Part shown: in pieces, positions 27,168 through 35,853 of the stretch
Layout: every line of letters starts with the position of its first letter
How positions within the stretch are numbered: the stretch's first letter is position 1
NCBI GenBank assembly: GCA_965229505.1
Contig: OZ245881.1
Span: 5,022,001-5,086,000 of the forward strand
Source: UBA6059 sp040219045
GTDB taxonomy: Bacteria; Bacteroidota; Bacteroidia; Cytophagales; Cyclobacteriaceae
Direction of reading: 5' to 3'
Length of the DNA: 64,000 bases
Translations under genes and position numbers: made by a program
Notes under the pieces: model-generated
Told to the model about the DNA's origin: nothing
What the model saw: only the letters and a program-made list of their open reading frames with translations
Databases searched by the model: none

Positions 27168-28775
27168 ATGCAAGACTTAGTATTAGACCCGGAAGAAATG
27201 ACAAAGACAACAAATTTACTCCCCATTGGCAGCAAAGTGCACTACAATCTAACCTCTGCCGAACTTGTAGAAGAAACCATCAAAAAGGGACAAGGCGTAT
27301 TGAATGATACTGGTGCCTTGCTCATCGATACCGGCAAATTTACCGGTAGGTCACCGCAGGATCGCTTCATCGTCAGAGATGAAATCACCGAAGAAGCAGT
27401 ATGGTGGGGACCTGTCAATAAGCCATTCGAACCGGCTAAGTTCGACGCTCTGGAAACCAAGATGAAGGATTATATGAAGGACAAGGAGCTCTATGTACGA
27501 GACGCCTTCGTATGTGCAGATCAGGACTACAAGATGAGCCTCAGGGTGTACAATACCCTACCATGGCAGAATATGTTCTGCTACAACATGTTCCTGCGCC
27601 CCACTGCTGCCGAACTCAAGAAATTCGAGGCGGAATTCACCATTTTGTGCGCACCCGGATTTGAAGCTGATCCTGAAGCAGACGGTACGCGTCAGTCCAA
27701 CTTTGCCATCCTCAACATGAGCAAGAAAATGATCCTCATCGGAGGAACGGCATATACAGGAGAAATGAAAAAGGGCATCTTCTCAGCGCTGAACTTTATC
27801 CTCCCACATCAGAAGAATGTACTGAGTATGCACTGCTCTGCCAACATTGGTGATAAAGGTGACTCGGCTGTATTTTTTGGGTTGTCAGGTACGGGTAAAA
27901 CGACATTATCAGCTGACCCGCAGAGAAAATTGATCGGCGATGACGAGCATGGCTGGGCAGAAGACCATATTTTCAACTTTGAAGGAGGTTGTTACGCCAA
28001 AGTAATCGACCTCTCCAGGGAGAAAGAGCCAGATATCTGGGATGCCATCAAGTTTGAGGCTATCGTGGAGAATACAAGGTTCTATCCGGGTACGAGAACT
28101 ATCGACTTTACCAATAGCTCTGTCACCGAAAACACAAGAGTGTCCTACCCCATCTACCACATCAACAATGCGGTAGAGCCATCAGTAGGTGCCATTCCTA
28201 ACAACCTTTTCTTCTTGACTTGTGATGCTTTCGGGGTACTACCTCCGATCTCAAAATTGGACAAAGGCCAGGCCATGTACCACTTCATCTCAGGCTACAC
28301 AGCTAAAGTGGCCGGTACAGAGGCTGGTATCACCGAGCCTGTCATGGCGTTCTCAGCTTGTTTTGGTGCTCCATTTATGCCACTTCACCCTACCGCTTAC
28401 GCGGAGATGTTAGGTAAGAAAATGGATGAAGGTTCGGTAAACGTATGGTTGGTCAACACCGGCTGGTCAGGTGGCCCGTACGGAGTTGGCAAGCGATTGA
28501 AGCTTCAGTATACCAGAGCGATGATTTCTGCAGCTCTTGAAGGCGAATTGAACAACGTGGGCTACCGTACGCACACGATCTTCGGAGTGAATTTCCCATC
28601 AAGTTGCCCGGGCGTTCCTGCTAAGGTGTTGAGCGCTAAAGCGACCTGGAAAGACGATGATGCTTACTATGAAAAAGCCAACATGCTTGCCAGAGCATTC
28701 AATGACAACTTCAAGAAGTTTGAAGACTATGCCAATGACGAAATCATGGCAGGTGCTCCAAAACCGAACGATTGA
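27168..28775 (+). CDS. pckA: Phosphoenolpyruvate carboxykinase (ATP)
   Basis: A 535-residue gluconeogenic enzyme that converts oxaloacetate and ATP to phosphoenolpyruvate, ADP and CO2. TGRSPQDRFIVRD (about residues 53-65), the P-loop GLSGTGKTTLSAD near 239, the kinase-2 motif LIGDDEHGWAEDHIFNFEGG (about 260-280) and the adenine-binding TGWSGGPYGVGKR near 435 are all intact. Length matches the family (about 540). The ATG at 27168 gives a slightly long N-terminus; an in-frame ATG 11 codons later (MTKTTNLLPIGS) is an alternative. A terminator follows. Confidence 0.96.
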   Translation: MQDLVLDPEEMTKTTNLLPIGSKVHYNLTSAELVEETIKKGQGVLNDTGALLIDTGKFTGRSPQDRFIVRDEITEEAVWWGPVNKPFEPAKFDALETKMKDYMKDKELYVRDAFVCADQDYKMSLRVYNTLPWQNMFCYNMFLRPTAAELKKFEAEFTILCAPGFEADPEADGTRQSNFAILNMSKKMILIGGTAYTGEMKKGIFSALNFILPHQKNVLSMHCSANIGDKGDSAVFFGLSGTGKTTLSADPQRKLIGDDEHGWAEDHIFNFEGGCYAKVIDLSREKEPDIWDAIKFEAIVENTRFYPGTRTIDFTNSSVTENTRVSYPIYHINNAVEPSVGAIPNNLFFLTCDAFGVLPPISKLDKGQAMYHFISGYTAKVAGTEAGITEPVMAFSACFGAPFMPLHPTAYAEMLGKKMDEGSVNVWLVNTGWSGGPYGVGKRLKLQYTRAMISAALEGELNNVGYRTHTIFGVNFPSSCPGVPAKVLSAKATWKDDDAYYEKANMLARAFNDNFKKFEDYANDEIMAGAPKPND

Positions 28776-28799
28776 TATAGATGGAATGATTAGAATTGG

Positions 28800-28829
28800 A
28801 AAAGTCCTGTCTTCGGCAGGACTTTTTTA
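28800..28829 (+). terminator. Intrinsic terminator after pckA
   Basis: Stem AAAGTCCTG / CAGGACTTT with a TCTTCGG loop and a T-run, 24 bases after the pckA stop codon. The GNAT gene begins right after it, so that gene needs its own promoter or read-through. Confidence 0.88.
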
Positions 28830-28839
28830 GTTTACAGGC

Positions 28840-29358
28840 TTGAAACGATCCAAAATAGAATCTCCACGCCTGTACCTTCGTAACCTCGCGGTGACAGATG
28901 CGAAGTTCGTGATGAGGCTGCTTAACTCACCTACATGGCTTGAGCACATTGGTGATAAGTACGTCAAAACCCCTGATGACGCCATCAGCTATATCAAGTT
29001 CAACCCTTCAAGAAGCTACAATCGGTCGAAATATGGACTAAAGGCCGTTTTACTGAAAGAGACCAATGAACCCGTCGGCCTTTGCGGTTTAATCCAACGA
29101 GACTATCTCGCTCACCCCGACCTTGGCTTTGCCTTCTTACCAGAATATGCCGGTAAGGGTTACGGATACGAATCCAGCTATGCAGTATTGAGTCAACCTG
29201 AGATTCGATGGCCCGTTTACGCAATGACAGGTCCGGATAACTGTGCCTCTCAAGGCTTGTTGAAAAAACTAGGTTTTGTAGAGGAAGGCACCTTCCTGAT
29301 GCCACCACATCAGTTCGAGTGTCTAATGTATAAACTTGAAAAATCACCAAATAAGTAG
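28840..29358 (+). CDS. GNAT-family N-acetyltransferase (RimJ/RimL-like)
   Basis: A 172-residue acetyltransferase. ESPRLYLRNLAVTDAKFVMRLLNSP at the start and GFAFLPEYAGKGYGYESSYAVL (acetyl-CoA-binding motif A, about residues 95-115) are typical of RimJ/RimL-like enzymes acting on protein N-termini or small amines. TTG at 28840 is taken as start because homology begins at once and no ATG is nearby; this is uncertain. It starts 11 bases after the pckA terminator and is followed 4 bases later by the tautomerase-like gene, suggesting an operon. Confidence 0.85.
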   Translation: MKRSKIESPRLYLRNLAVTDAKFVMRLLNSPTWLEHIGDKYVKTPDDAISYIKFNPSRSYNRSKYGLKAVLLKETNEPVGLCGLIQRDYLAHPDLGFAFLPEYAGKGYGYESSYAVLSQPEIRWPVYAMTGPDNCASQGLLKKLGFVEEGTFLMPPHQFECLMYKLEKSPNK

Positions 29359-29362
29359 CTTT

Positions 29363-29707
29363 ATGCCCCACTTCCTAATTGATTGCTCCAACAGCGTTAT
29401 TGAAGAAAAATCAAAAACTGAGATCATGACTGCCGTTCACCAAGCGGCGGTAGACTCTGGCCTATTCGACCCCAAAGACATTAAGGTACGGGTCAGACCT
29501 TTTGAAGAGTACATGGTCGGAGGAACGACTGAACCTTTCATTCATATCTTCTCCCACATCATGCAAGGGCGTACTACCGAGCAAAAGGCTATGCTGTCAA
29601 AAGCGGTCGTGGCTGCTATTTCGGACATGTTTCCTCAAATCAAGTTCGTCGCTATGAACGTGAATGAGTTTGAGAAAGCCACTTATTGCAATAAAGGAAT
29701 GCTTTAG
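29363..29707 (+). CDS. 5-carboxymethyl-2-hydroxymuconate isomerase-like (tautomerase fold)
   Basis: A 114-residue protein, MPHFLIDCSNSVIEEKSK, with the catalytic-type N-terminal Pro (Pro2 after Met removal) of the tautomerase superfamily. The remainder resembles 5-carboxymethyl-2-hydroxymuconate delta-isomerase (HpaF). No other homoprotocatechuate genes are present, so the true substrate may differ. Start at 29363 places Pro2 correctly, which fixes the choice. Lies 4 bases after the GNAT stop codon. Confidence 0.85.
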   Translation: MPHFLIDCSNSVIEEKSKTEIMTAVHQAAVDSGLFDPKDIKVRVRPFEEYMVGGTTEPFIHIFSHIMQGRTTEQKAMLSKAVVAAISDMFPQIKFVAMNVNEFEKATYCNKGML

Positions 29708-29853
29708 AAGTAATGTCGTAATATTCAATCTGCAATTGAACGGTTGGGGAAATACCCATGTTAACAAACTCGCAACGAGTGATTTATATTGAGTATCACA
29801 AAAGCAGCAATTTTCGGGTTTTCCTTATCTTCCAACACCGGTAGGTTTGCAAC

Positions 29854-30708
29854 ATGAGTTCCGAGCTAAATTTTAACTATCAAAGAATAGCACAGGCGAT
29901 CCTCTATATCAGAGATCACTTCAGGCAGCAGCCTGATCTTGAGACTATTGCAGCACAAGTGCACCTGAGCCCTTTTCATTTCCAGCGATTGTTTAAGGAG
30001 TGGGCCGGTGTATCTCCTAAAAAATTCATGCAGTACCTGAGTGTCGAGTATGCCAAGCGGCAGCTTAGCAAGGACAATCACCCTACCCTATTTGATGCAG
30101 CGCATCGCACAGGGCTATCAGGCACAGGTCGACTTCATGATCTCTTTGTGACCATTGAGGCCATGACCCCAGGTGAATTTAAGAATCAGGGTGCTTCGCT
30201 GAACATTAACTATAGTGTTGCCGACACGCCGTTTGGTCAGGTGCTCATGGCCTCCACGGACAAAGGGATGTGTCATATGGCTTTCATCGAAGATGTAATG
30301 CAAGGGTTACAAGCACTTCAACTCCGTTTTCCCAAGGCTTTCCTATCGGAAAAAAGTGATCACATTCACGAGCAAGCACTCCGTATATTTGATCTTAAGG
30401 GTCAAACTCCTTCAAATCTCAAACTTCACCTTCAGGGCACAGACTTTCAGCTCAAAGTATGGGAAGCTTTATTGAAACTGCCATTTGCGGAGCTAGCAAC
30501 CTACAAGACCATTGCTGCTGAGATTGGCCAACCCAGCGCATCCAGGGCTGTGGGTACTGCGATCGGTGCTAACCCAGTCGCCTACCTCATTCCTTGTCAC
30601 AGAGTGATTCAAGCAAGTGGTGTCATCGGAGGCTATATGTGGGGACCTACTCGGAAAGCGGCCATCATCGGATGGGAAGCTGCCCAGAACTCTGCTACGG
30701 AAGACTGA
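29854..30708 (+). CDS. AraC-type HTH fused to O6-methylguanine-DNA methyltransferase
   Basis: A 284-residue alkylation-repair protein. The N-terminal AraC helix-turn-helix (about residues 10-105, with LETIAAQVHLSPFHFQRLFKEWAGVSP) is fused to a methyltransferase domain (about 120-280) with the active-site motif IPCHRVIQASG (acceptor Cys248). It transfers the alkyl group from O6-alkylguanine to that cysteine. Unlike E. coli Ada it lacks the N-terminal zinc/Cys38 domain that senses methylphosphotriesters, so its regulatory trigger must differ. The alkB gene 59 bases downstream fits an alkylation-damage operon. Confidence 0.93.
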   Translation: MSSELNFNYQRIAQAILYIRDHFRQQPDLETIAAQVHLSPFHFQRLFKEWAGVSPKKFMQYLSVEYAKRQLSKDNHPTLFDAAHRTGLSGTGRLHDLFVTIEAMTPGEFKNQGASLNINYSVADTPFGQVLMASTDKGMCHMAFIEDVMQGLQALQLRFPKAFLSEKSDHIHEQALRIFDLKGQTPSNLKLHLQGTDFQLKVWEALLKLPFAELATYKTIAAEIGQPSASRAVGTAIGANPVAYLIPCHRVIQASGVIGGYMWGPTRKAAIIGWEAAQNSATED

Positions 30709-30767
30709 TAGTTTAAACAATAGACAAACAATTAGTTTCAATAACTAAAGTGAGTGTTTAAATCAGA

Positions 30768-31376
30768 ATGGACTTATTCAATAATCCCAGTACCAATCTC
30801 TTACCCTCCGATGGTGAGGTCTATTATTATGGTAATGTGTTCAACTCTCAAGAATCTGACGACTTATATCAAAAGCTCATGACCGAAATTGAATGGCAAA
30901 ATGATGTTGCCATCATGTTTGGCAAACGAATCGTCACCAAGCGCAAAGTAGCCTGGTACGGGGATATTCCCTTTGACTACACTTACTCCAAAGTCACCAG
31001 AAAGGCACTTCCGTGGACTAAAGAGCTACTTACACTAAAGAACAGGTGCTCTGAAGTTACCGGTAGTGAATATAACTCCTGCTTGCTCAACCTCTACCAC
31101 TCGGGTGATGAAGGTATGGCCTGGCACAGCGACGATGAAAAGGAGTTGGCGCACCATGCTTCTATAGCTTCATTGAGCTTCGGCGCTACACGAAGGTTTG
31201 GCTTCAAACACAAGAAGGAAGATATAAAGGTTTACGTAACACTTGAGACAGGTAGTCTTCTGGAAATGAAGGGATCAACTCAGGAAAACTGGCTTCATCG
31301 CCTGCCACCTACAAAGAAGGTCAAGACACCAAGGGTGAACCTGACATTTCGTAAGATGAACTTGCCTAGACCGTAG
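30768..31376 (+). CDS. alkB: AlkB-type alpha-ketoglutarate-dependent DNA dioxygenase
   Basis: A 202-residue Fe(II)/2-oxoglutarate oxygenase that removes alkyl groups from DNA bases by oxidation. The iron ligands are visible as the HxD in MAWHSDDEKEL (about residues 122-126) and the distal His in NWLHRLPPT, and the 2-oxoglutarate-binding RVNLTFR follows at the C-terminus. It follows the AraC/MGMT fusion gene and overlaps the last bases of the convergent DsbA-like gene by 11 bases. Confidence 0.93.
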   Translation: MDLFNNPSTNLLPSDGEVYYYGNVFNSQESDDLYQKLMTEIEWQNDVAIMFGKRIVTKRKVAWYGDIPFDYTYSKVTRKALPWTKELLTLKNRCSEVTGSEYNSCLLNLYHSGDEGMAWHSDDEKELAHHASIASLSFGATRRFGFKHKKEDIKVYVTLETGSLLEMKGSTQENWLHRLPPTKKVKTPRVNLTFRKMNLPRP

Positions 31377-32088
31377 CTTTGTCCTCCGCAACAATCTTAT
31401 CAATAATAGCCTGCATCTGCTCATATTCAGCATAGCCGTTATTGATCTGATAGAGCTGATCATCAGACTTAAATAGCACTGTAGGATAACCCCTCACTCT
31501 CCATTGCCGATTGAGTTGAAACTCCTGATGCGTAGCGTACTTGGTCTCTTCACTCTGAAAACTCTTCAAGAAGGCATCAAAGCCAATTCCAAACTGATCG
31601 CAAATTGACCTGTAGAATTCCGGTTCACTGGGGTCTTCATTATCAACATAGAATTTTCGGGACACAGCTTCATAAAAGTCTAGCTCTTTGTCAGGCAACC
31701 ATGCTCTTGAAGTTACCACAGCGCGACATGGCGGCTCAGTATCGTAGTTAAATTCCTCCTTATCGAATAAAGAGTAGCCAAAAGGCTGCCCACTCCGCTT
31801 AGTCACTTCTTCCCAGTGATGCTTCAGAAACTTCTTCATTTGATCATTCCATGGCTCACCGCCACCGGGACGTAATCCACCCACCACAATCTTAAACTTG
31901 TATTGAGAGTTGCGCTCCTTTAGCTCCTTGAGGTGATTGGATATCCCCCAACACCAACTACACATCGGATCACCCACATAGATAATTTCCTTACCAGGAA
32001 TGAGTTCACTTTTCTTATCTAGTTCAGGAAACGCAGCAGGTGTACATTCTCCTGTCTCAGGATCGCAATAGGGTTTTTCGTTTTGCAT
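31366..32088 (-). CDS. DsbA-family protein with CSWC motif (FrnE-like)
   Basis: A 240-residue thioredoxin-fold protein. The redox motif is DPMCSWCWG with cysteines 43 and 46. The N-terminal MQNEKPYCDPETGECTPAAF contains two further cysteines (8 and 15) of unknown role. No signal peptide is evident, as in cytoplasmic FrnE-like members, so a role in cytoplasmic thiol exchange is more likely than periplasmic disulfide formation. The insert between thioredoxin strands is helical, as in the DsbA clan. Gene ends overlap alkB on the other strand. Confidence 0.9.
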   Translation of the reverse strand: MQNEKPYCDPETGECTPAAFPELDKKSELIPGKEIIYVGDPMCSWCWGISNHLKELKERNSQYKFKIVVGGLRPGGGEPWNDQMKKFLKHHWEEVTKRSGQPFGYSLFDKEEFNYDTEPPCRAVVTSRAWLPDKELDFYEAVSRKFYVDNEDPSEPEFYRSICDQFGIGFDAFLKSFQSEETKYATHQEFQLNRQWRVRGYPTVLFKSDDQLYQINNGYAEYEQMQAIIDKIVAEDKATV

Positions 32089-32156
32089 ATCTCAACAATA
32101 ACCAGAAGAATCACATACAAGTTCAATGATTACATATCAGACAATAATATCCCGGG

Positions 32157-32186
32157 TTGTGCCTTCTAAGGTATATACTATATTCG
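32157..32186 (+). promoter_or_regulatory. Candidate Bacteroidota promoter for the MBOAT gene
   Basis: A TTG (32157-32159) is spaced 19 bases from TATATTCG (32179-32186), which differs by one base from the TAnnTTTG -7 element of Bacteroidota. It would give a leader of roughly 20 bases before the GTG start at 32209. Confidence 0.35.
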
Positions 32187-32208
32187 CGTTTTCAGACAAT
32201 CCAGACTA

Positions 32209-33660
32209 GTGCTCTTCGATTCTATTGAGTTCGCCGTTTTTCTACCTATAGCCTTTTTGCTGTATTGGTTAAGTGTGCGAATAAGTGTCAAGTCACAGAA
32301 TTTAATAGTCGTCCTTTCCAGCTACGTTTTCTATGGGTGGTGGAACCCAAAATTCCTTTTCTTAATTCTTTTCAGTTCGATTACTGACTACTTGTTGGGC
32401 ATACTATTGAGCAAAACTGATCAGCAGAATAGACGCAGATTGCTGCTCTATTTAAGTATTGCAATTAACATAGGTATCCTGGGGTTCTTCAAATATTATA
32501 ATTTCTTCTTAAACAGTTTTATTGAATCTTTTACCTTTTTTGGAGCGACGCTAGAGGCTGAATACTTAGACATAGTCCTACCTGTAGGTATAAGCTTCTA
32601 CACCTTCCAAACCCTCAGCTATACTGTCGACATCTACAGGCGAAAAATGCAGGCTACTACGGATATTCTGGCATTTCTGTCATTCGTATCATTCTTTCCT
32701 CAACTTGTAGCAGGGCCCATTGAAAAAGCGAAGGATTTGTTACCACAGTTTCTGGTAAGTAGACGGTTCGACTATGTAGAAGCTGTTGATGGCTGTAGAC
32801 AAGCTCTATGGGGACTTTTCAAAAAAGCAGTCATCGCTGATAATTGTGCCCATTTAGTAAATATGGTTTTTACAGAACCTTCATCACATTCGGGTAGCAC
32901 ACTCCTATTTGGTATGGTGTTTTTTAGTTTTCAAATCTATTGTGACTTCTCAGGATACTCTGACATTGCCATCGGCATCTCCCGTTTGTTCGGAATAAGA
33001 TTGACTCAAAATTTCAATTTTCCATACTTCTCAAGGAGCTTAACTGAATTTTGGAGAAGGTGGCATCTTTCCATTTCAAGATGGTTTACTGATTACATAT
33101 ACCGTCCATTGGGAGGCAGTCGCACGTCCAAACCAAAAATCTTGCGGAATGTGTTCGCTGTTTTTTTACTCTCCGGTCTATGGCATGGGGCTAACTGGAC
33201 ATTTATTGTTTGGTCACTCCTATGTGTTATCCTTATAATCCCGTCGATGTTTACTGGTTCTAATAGGCGCTATTTGGATACAGTTGCCCAAGGAAAACAT
33301 CTCCCAAGTCTGAAGGAGTGCTGGTTGATGATTTCAACGTTTTCCATAAACATATTCCTGGGTATATTTTTCAGAGCTCCTTCCATTGCAGTCGCTTTCG
33401 ACTATATAGCATCTCTTCTCACGCCGGATATCTTTTCCATTCCCAACTTTGGAGGGCATTTAGGTGCTGTTAGAACCTTAACTCTAATAAGTTTTATGAT
33501 GACGGTTGAGTGGTTTGGAAGGGAAGGTAAGCATGCGCTTGACAATCTCACAACTTCGATTTCAAGGCCTGTTAGGTGGATATTCTACTCCTTTATCATA
33601 TTTCTCATTGGAATGTACATGTCTACTGATTCTATAGATTTCTATTATTTTCAATTCTGA
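32209..33660 (+). CDS. MBOAT-family O-acyltransferase
   Basis: A 483-residue membrane enzyme with about ten helices. LSGLWHGANWTFIVWS (around residues 325-340) carries the conserved MBOAT histidine and SISRWFTDYIYRPLGGSR the preceding arginine/proline motif. Such proteins (AlgI/PatB-like) transfer acetyl or other acyl groups across the membrane onto extracellular polysaccharides or cell-wall components. The start is GTG 32209. The downstream gene encodes an SGNH-type protein, a usual extracytoplasmic partner that completes acylation. Confidence 0.93.
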   Translation: MLFDSIEFAVFLPIAFLLYWLSVRISVKSQNLIVVLSSYVFYGWWNPKFLFLILFSSITDYLLGILLSKTDQQNRRRLLLYLSIAINIGILGFFKYYNFFLNSFIESFTFFGATLEAEYLDIVLPVGISFYTFQTLSYTVDIYRRKMQATTDILAFLSFVSFFPQLVAGPIEKAKDLLPQFLVSRRFDYVEAVDGCRQALWGLFKKAVIADNCAHLVNMVFTEPSSHSGSTLLFGMVFFSFQIYCDFSGYSDIAIGISRLFGIRLTQNFNFPYFSRSLTEFWRRWHLSISRWFTDYIYRPLGGSRTSKPKILRNVFAVFLLSGLWHGANWTFIVWSLLCVILIIPSMFTGSNRRYLDTVAQGKHLPSLKECWLMISTFSINIFLGIFFRAPSIAVAFDYIASLLTPDIFSIPNFGGHLGAVRTLTLISFMMTVEWFGREGKHALDNLTTSISRPVRWIFYSFIIFLIGMYMSTDSIDFYYFQF

Positions 33661-33661
33661 T

Positions 33662-34582
33662 ATGGGAGCCTTCTTTAGAAAAATCATACTGTTTGCACCC
33701 CTATCATTTCTCTTCTACTCTTTGATGATCCTGGTGGTGGGAGAATTGGGCAATAGCATGTGGAAGAAAAACCTTGTCAATAGCGGTCTCAGCTATAACT
33801 ATACCATCAATAGACTTGAGGAAGCTGAAAATATCGAGGACATAGACATTTTGTTTCTTGGCTCCTCTCATACTTTAAGAGGTCTGGATGTGCGGATTTT
33901 TCAAACCCATGGATTGAAAACATTCAACCTAGGAACCATCTCTCAACCACCCACAGAAACTATTAAACTCCTTCATCGATATATTGACAGAATGGATCCC
34001 GACAAAATAATCATAGATACTTGTCCGGATATTTTCATGTCTGATGGACTAGGGTCGGAAATTGATATCATGATTAACTCCCCAATATCGCTGTACACTA
34101 TTCTACGAGCCCTAGATATTAACCAATTGAAGCTGTACAATACCCTCATTTGGAGAGGCTGGCAACAAGCATTTAGTCTCGAAAGTAGACTACCACAGCC
34201 AAACACTTCAAGGTATGTGCCTGGGGGATACCTGGAGCGAGTATTAAGATTCAACAATGATTCAAAAGATTTGTCAAGCAGAAGGTGGAACCCCAAAGAA
34301 GCCCAACTTCGAGCATTGAAGGAGATAATTGAGCTGTGCAAGGTTAAGAAAATAGAATTGTTGCTCGTCTACATTCCAGTAGCTCCATCATACTACAATA
34401 CCCAGCTCGATTTGCCATATTTCGATAGTCTAATGTCGAGTCAAGGCACTTATCACAACTACAATAATTACCTTGACCTTAATGACTCCATTCAATTTGA
34501 GGACAATACACACCTCAATCAGCTCGGTGTTGAAATTTTCAATCAAGCATTGATAAGGGACTTAATGCAACCGCTCAATTAA
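33662..34582 (+). CDS. SGNH-type partner of MBOAT acyltransferase
   Basis: A 306-residue protein with one N-terminal membrane segment (IILFAPLSFLFYSLMILVVG). IDILFLGSSHTLRGLDV (about residues 62-78) has a candidate nucleophile serine and EDNTHLNQLGVEIF (about 280-293) supplies the DxxH pair, as in AlgX/DltD-type SGNH acetyltransferases or esterases. It starts one base after the MBOAT stop codon, so the two probably form an extracytoplasmic acylation system. The polysaccharide acted on is not evident from neighbours. Confidence 0.85.
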   Translation: MGAFFRKIILFAPLSFLFYSLMILVVGELGNSMWKKNLVNSGLSYNYTINRLEEAENIEDIDILFLGSSHTLRGLDVRIFQTHGLKTFNLGTISQPPTETIKLLHRYIDRMDPDKIIIDTCPDIFMSDGLGSEIDIMINSPISLYTILRALDINQLKLYNTLIWRGWQQAFSLESRLPQPNTSRYVPGGYLERVLRFNNDSKDLSSRRWNPKEAQLRALKEIIELCKVKKIELLLVYIPVAPSYYNTQLDLPYFDSLMSSQGTYHNYNNYLDLNDSIQFEDNTHLNQLGVEIFNQALIRDLMQPLN

Positions 34583-34687
34583 GGCCTACAAACAGAATAA
34601 CTTGCGTTAGAATTTTTAAATGAAGTATTATGGTCATTTAAGCCTGATTATCAATTTGAAGTTGCTGCGATCATTGTCGGAGATACC

Positions 34688-35185
34688 GTGAATATGAAGT
34701 CATGGATCGAGGCTTTTGAGGTCAATACTCTCGTTACGTATAATACCTTAATAATGGCGTTAATGAGACAATTGTTCTATGATGACAAAGAATCAAAGAA
34801 AACCTCATCAGATATTCAATATATTAAAGGTGGCTACCTCGAAAACAAGATTCGCTACTACAGTGGGGACACTATGCCAGAATTGACTGAATCCATATCT
34901 TTAGATCAAATAGAAGCTATGGATCGTATACTCGATCAGCTAGAAAAGAATAATATTGAGTATTCGTTTATTCAAATTCCTGTCACGCACGTGCTTTATG
35001 AGTCAGTGACAAACAGCGCCACCTTTGATAGTCTCATTTCTACCTTTGGCACCTATCACAACTTCAATAAAACCGTACCTCTTGTAGACACGATACATTT
35101 TGAAGATGCCAGCCACCTCAATCAACTCGGCGTAAACGAGTTCAACCCATTACTAATCAAATACCTTAAAGATTCTATACTGTAA
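34688..35185 (+). CDS. Truncated paralogue of the SGNH-type protein
   Basis: A 165-residue reading frame that matches the C-terminal half of the preceding gene: both share the features LYNTLI/TYNTLI, GGYLE, a long helical region, FDSL followed by GTYHN, and DTxxxHLNQLG near the end. The part with the GSSH nucleophile is missing. The frame stays open upstream to 34601 (LALEFLNEVLWSFKPD), so the copy lost its 5' half with its start and membrane segment. It is likely a decayed duplicate; an expressed C-terminal fragment cannot be excluded. It keeps the histidine region but cannot be catalytic alone. Confidence 0.6.
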   Translation: MNMKSWIEAFEVNTLVTYNTLIMALMRQLFYDDKESKKTSSDIQYIKGGYLENKIRYYSGDTMPELTESISLDQIEAMDRILDQLEKNNIEYSFIQIPVTHVLYESVTNSATFDSLISTFGTYHNFNKTVPLVDTIHFEDASHLNQLGVNEFNPLLIKYLKDSIL

Positions 35186-35191
35186 CTACCA

Positions 35192-35776
35192 ATGCCCAAC
35201 AAAAACATCAAAAACATCAACACTGAAGTCCTATCGGACAACTGGTATACGCTCAATAAGGTGACTTATGACTACAAGCGGACGGATGGATCGTGGGAGA
35301 CCCAATCGAGAGAGGCCTATGACCGGGGCAATGGCGCAACTATCCTGTTGTACAACCGAGAGCAAAATAAGATAATCCTTACCAGGCAGTTCAGGCTTCC
35401 CACCTACATCAATGGCAATGAGGAGGGCATGCTAATAGAAGCATGCGCCGGCTTGTTGGATAAAGACAATGCTGAAGACTGTATCAGAAAGGAAACCGAG
35501 GAGGAAACGGGTTATAAGGTGACCAAAATGCAAAAGATATTTGAGTCCTACATGTCTCCCGGTTCGGTGACCGAGATTCTTTACTTCTTTGTGGCAGAGT
35601 ACAGCCCTAAGATGAAGGTCAGCGATGGTGGTGGCCTTCAGGATGAGCAGGAGCATATACAGGTGCTGGAGCTGGACTTTGACCAGGCCTACCAGATGAT
35701 CTCAACTGGTGAGATCAAAGACGGAAAGACCATCATGCTACTACAGTACGCTAAAATTAATCGGCTCCTACGATAG
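35192..35776 (+). CDS. nudK: NUDIX hydrolase, NudK-like (GDP-mannose/ADP-ribose type)
   Basis: A 194-residue NUDIX enzyme. The Nudix box is GLLDKDNAEDCIRKETEEET (about residues 88-107, metal-binding RKExxEE), and QFRLPTYINGNEEGMLIEAC before it matches the NudK subgroup. E. coli NudK hydrolyses GDP-mannose; related proteins act on ADP-ribose. It follows the SGNH remnant by 6 bases and may share the transcript, possibly through a link to surface polysaccharide sugars, which is inference. Confidence 0.88.
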   Translation: MPNKNIKNINTEVLSDNWYTLNKVTYDYKRTDGSWETQSREAYDRGNGATILLYNREQNKIILTRQFRLPTYINGNEEGMLIEACAGLLDKDNAEDCIRKETEEETGYKVTKMQKIFESYMSPGSVTEILYFFVAEYSPKMKVSDGGGLQDEQEHIQVLELDFDQAYQMISTGEIKDGKTIMLLQYAKINRLLR

Positions 35777-35853
35777 ATGAATCTGTGATCAGCATGCTGT
35801 CAGTTTACTCGCAATAGATAATTTCGCATATTGTCGAACACCAGATCGCGGTT

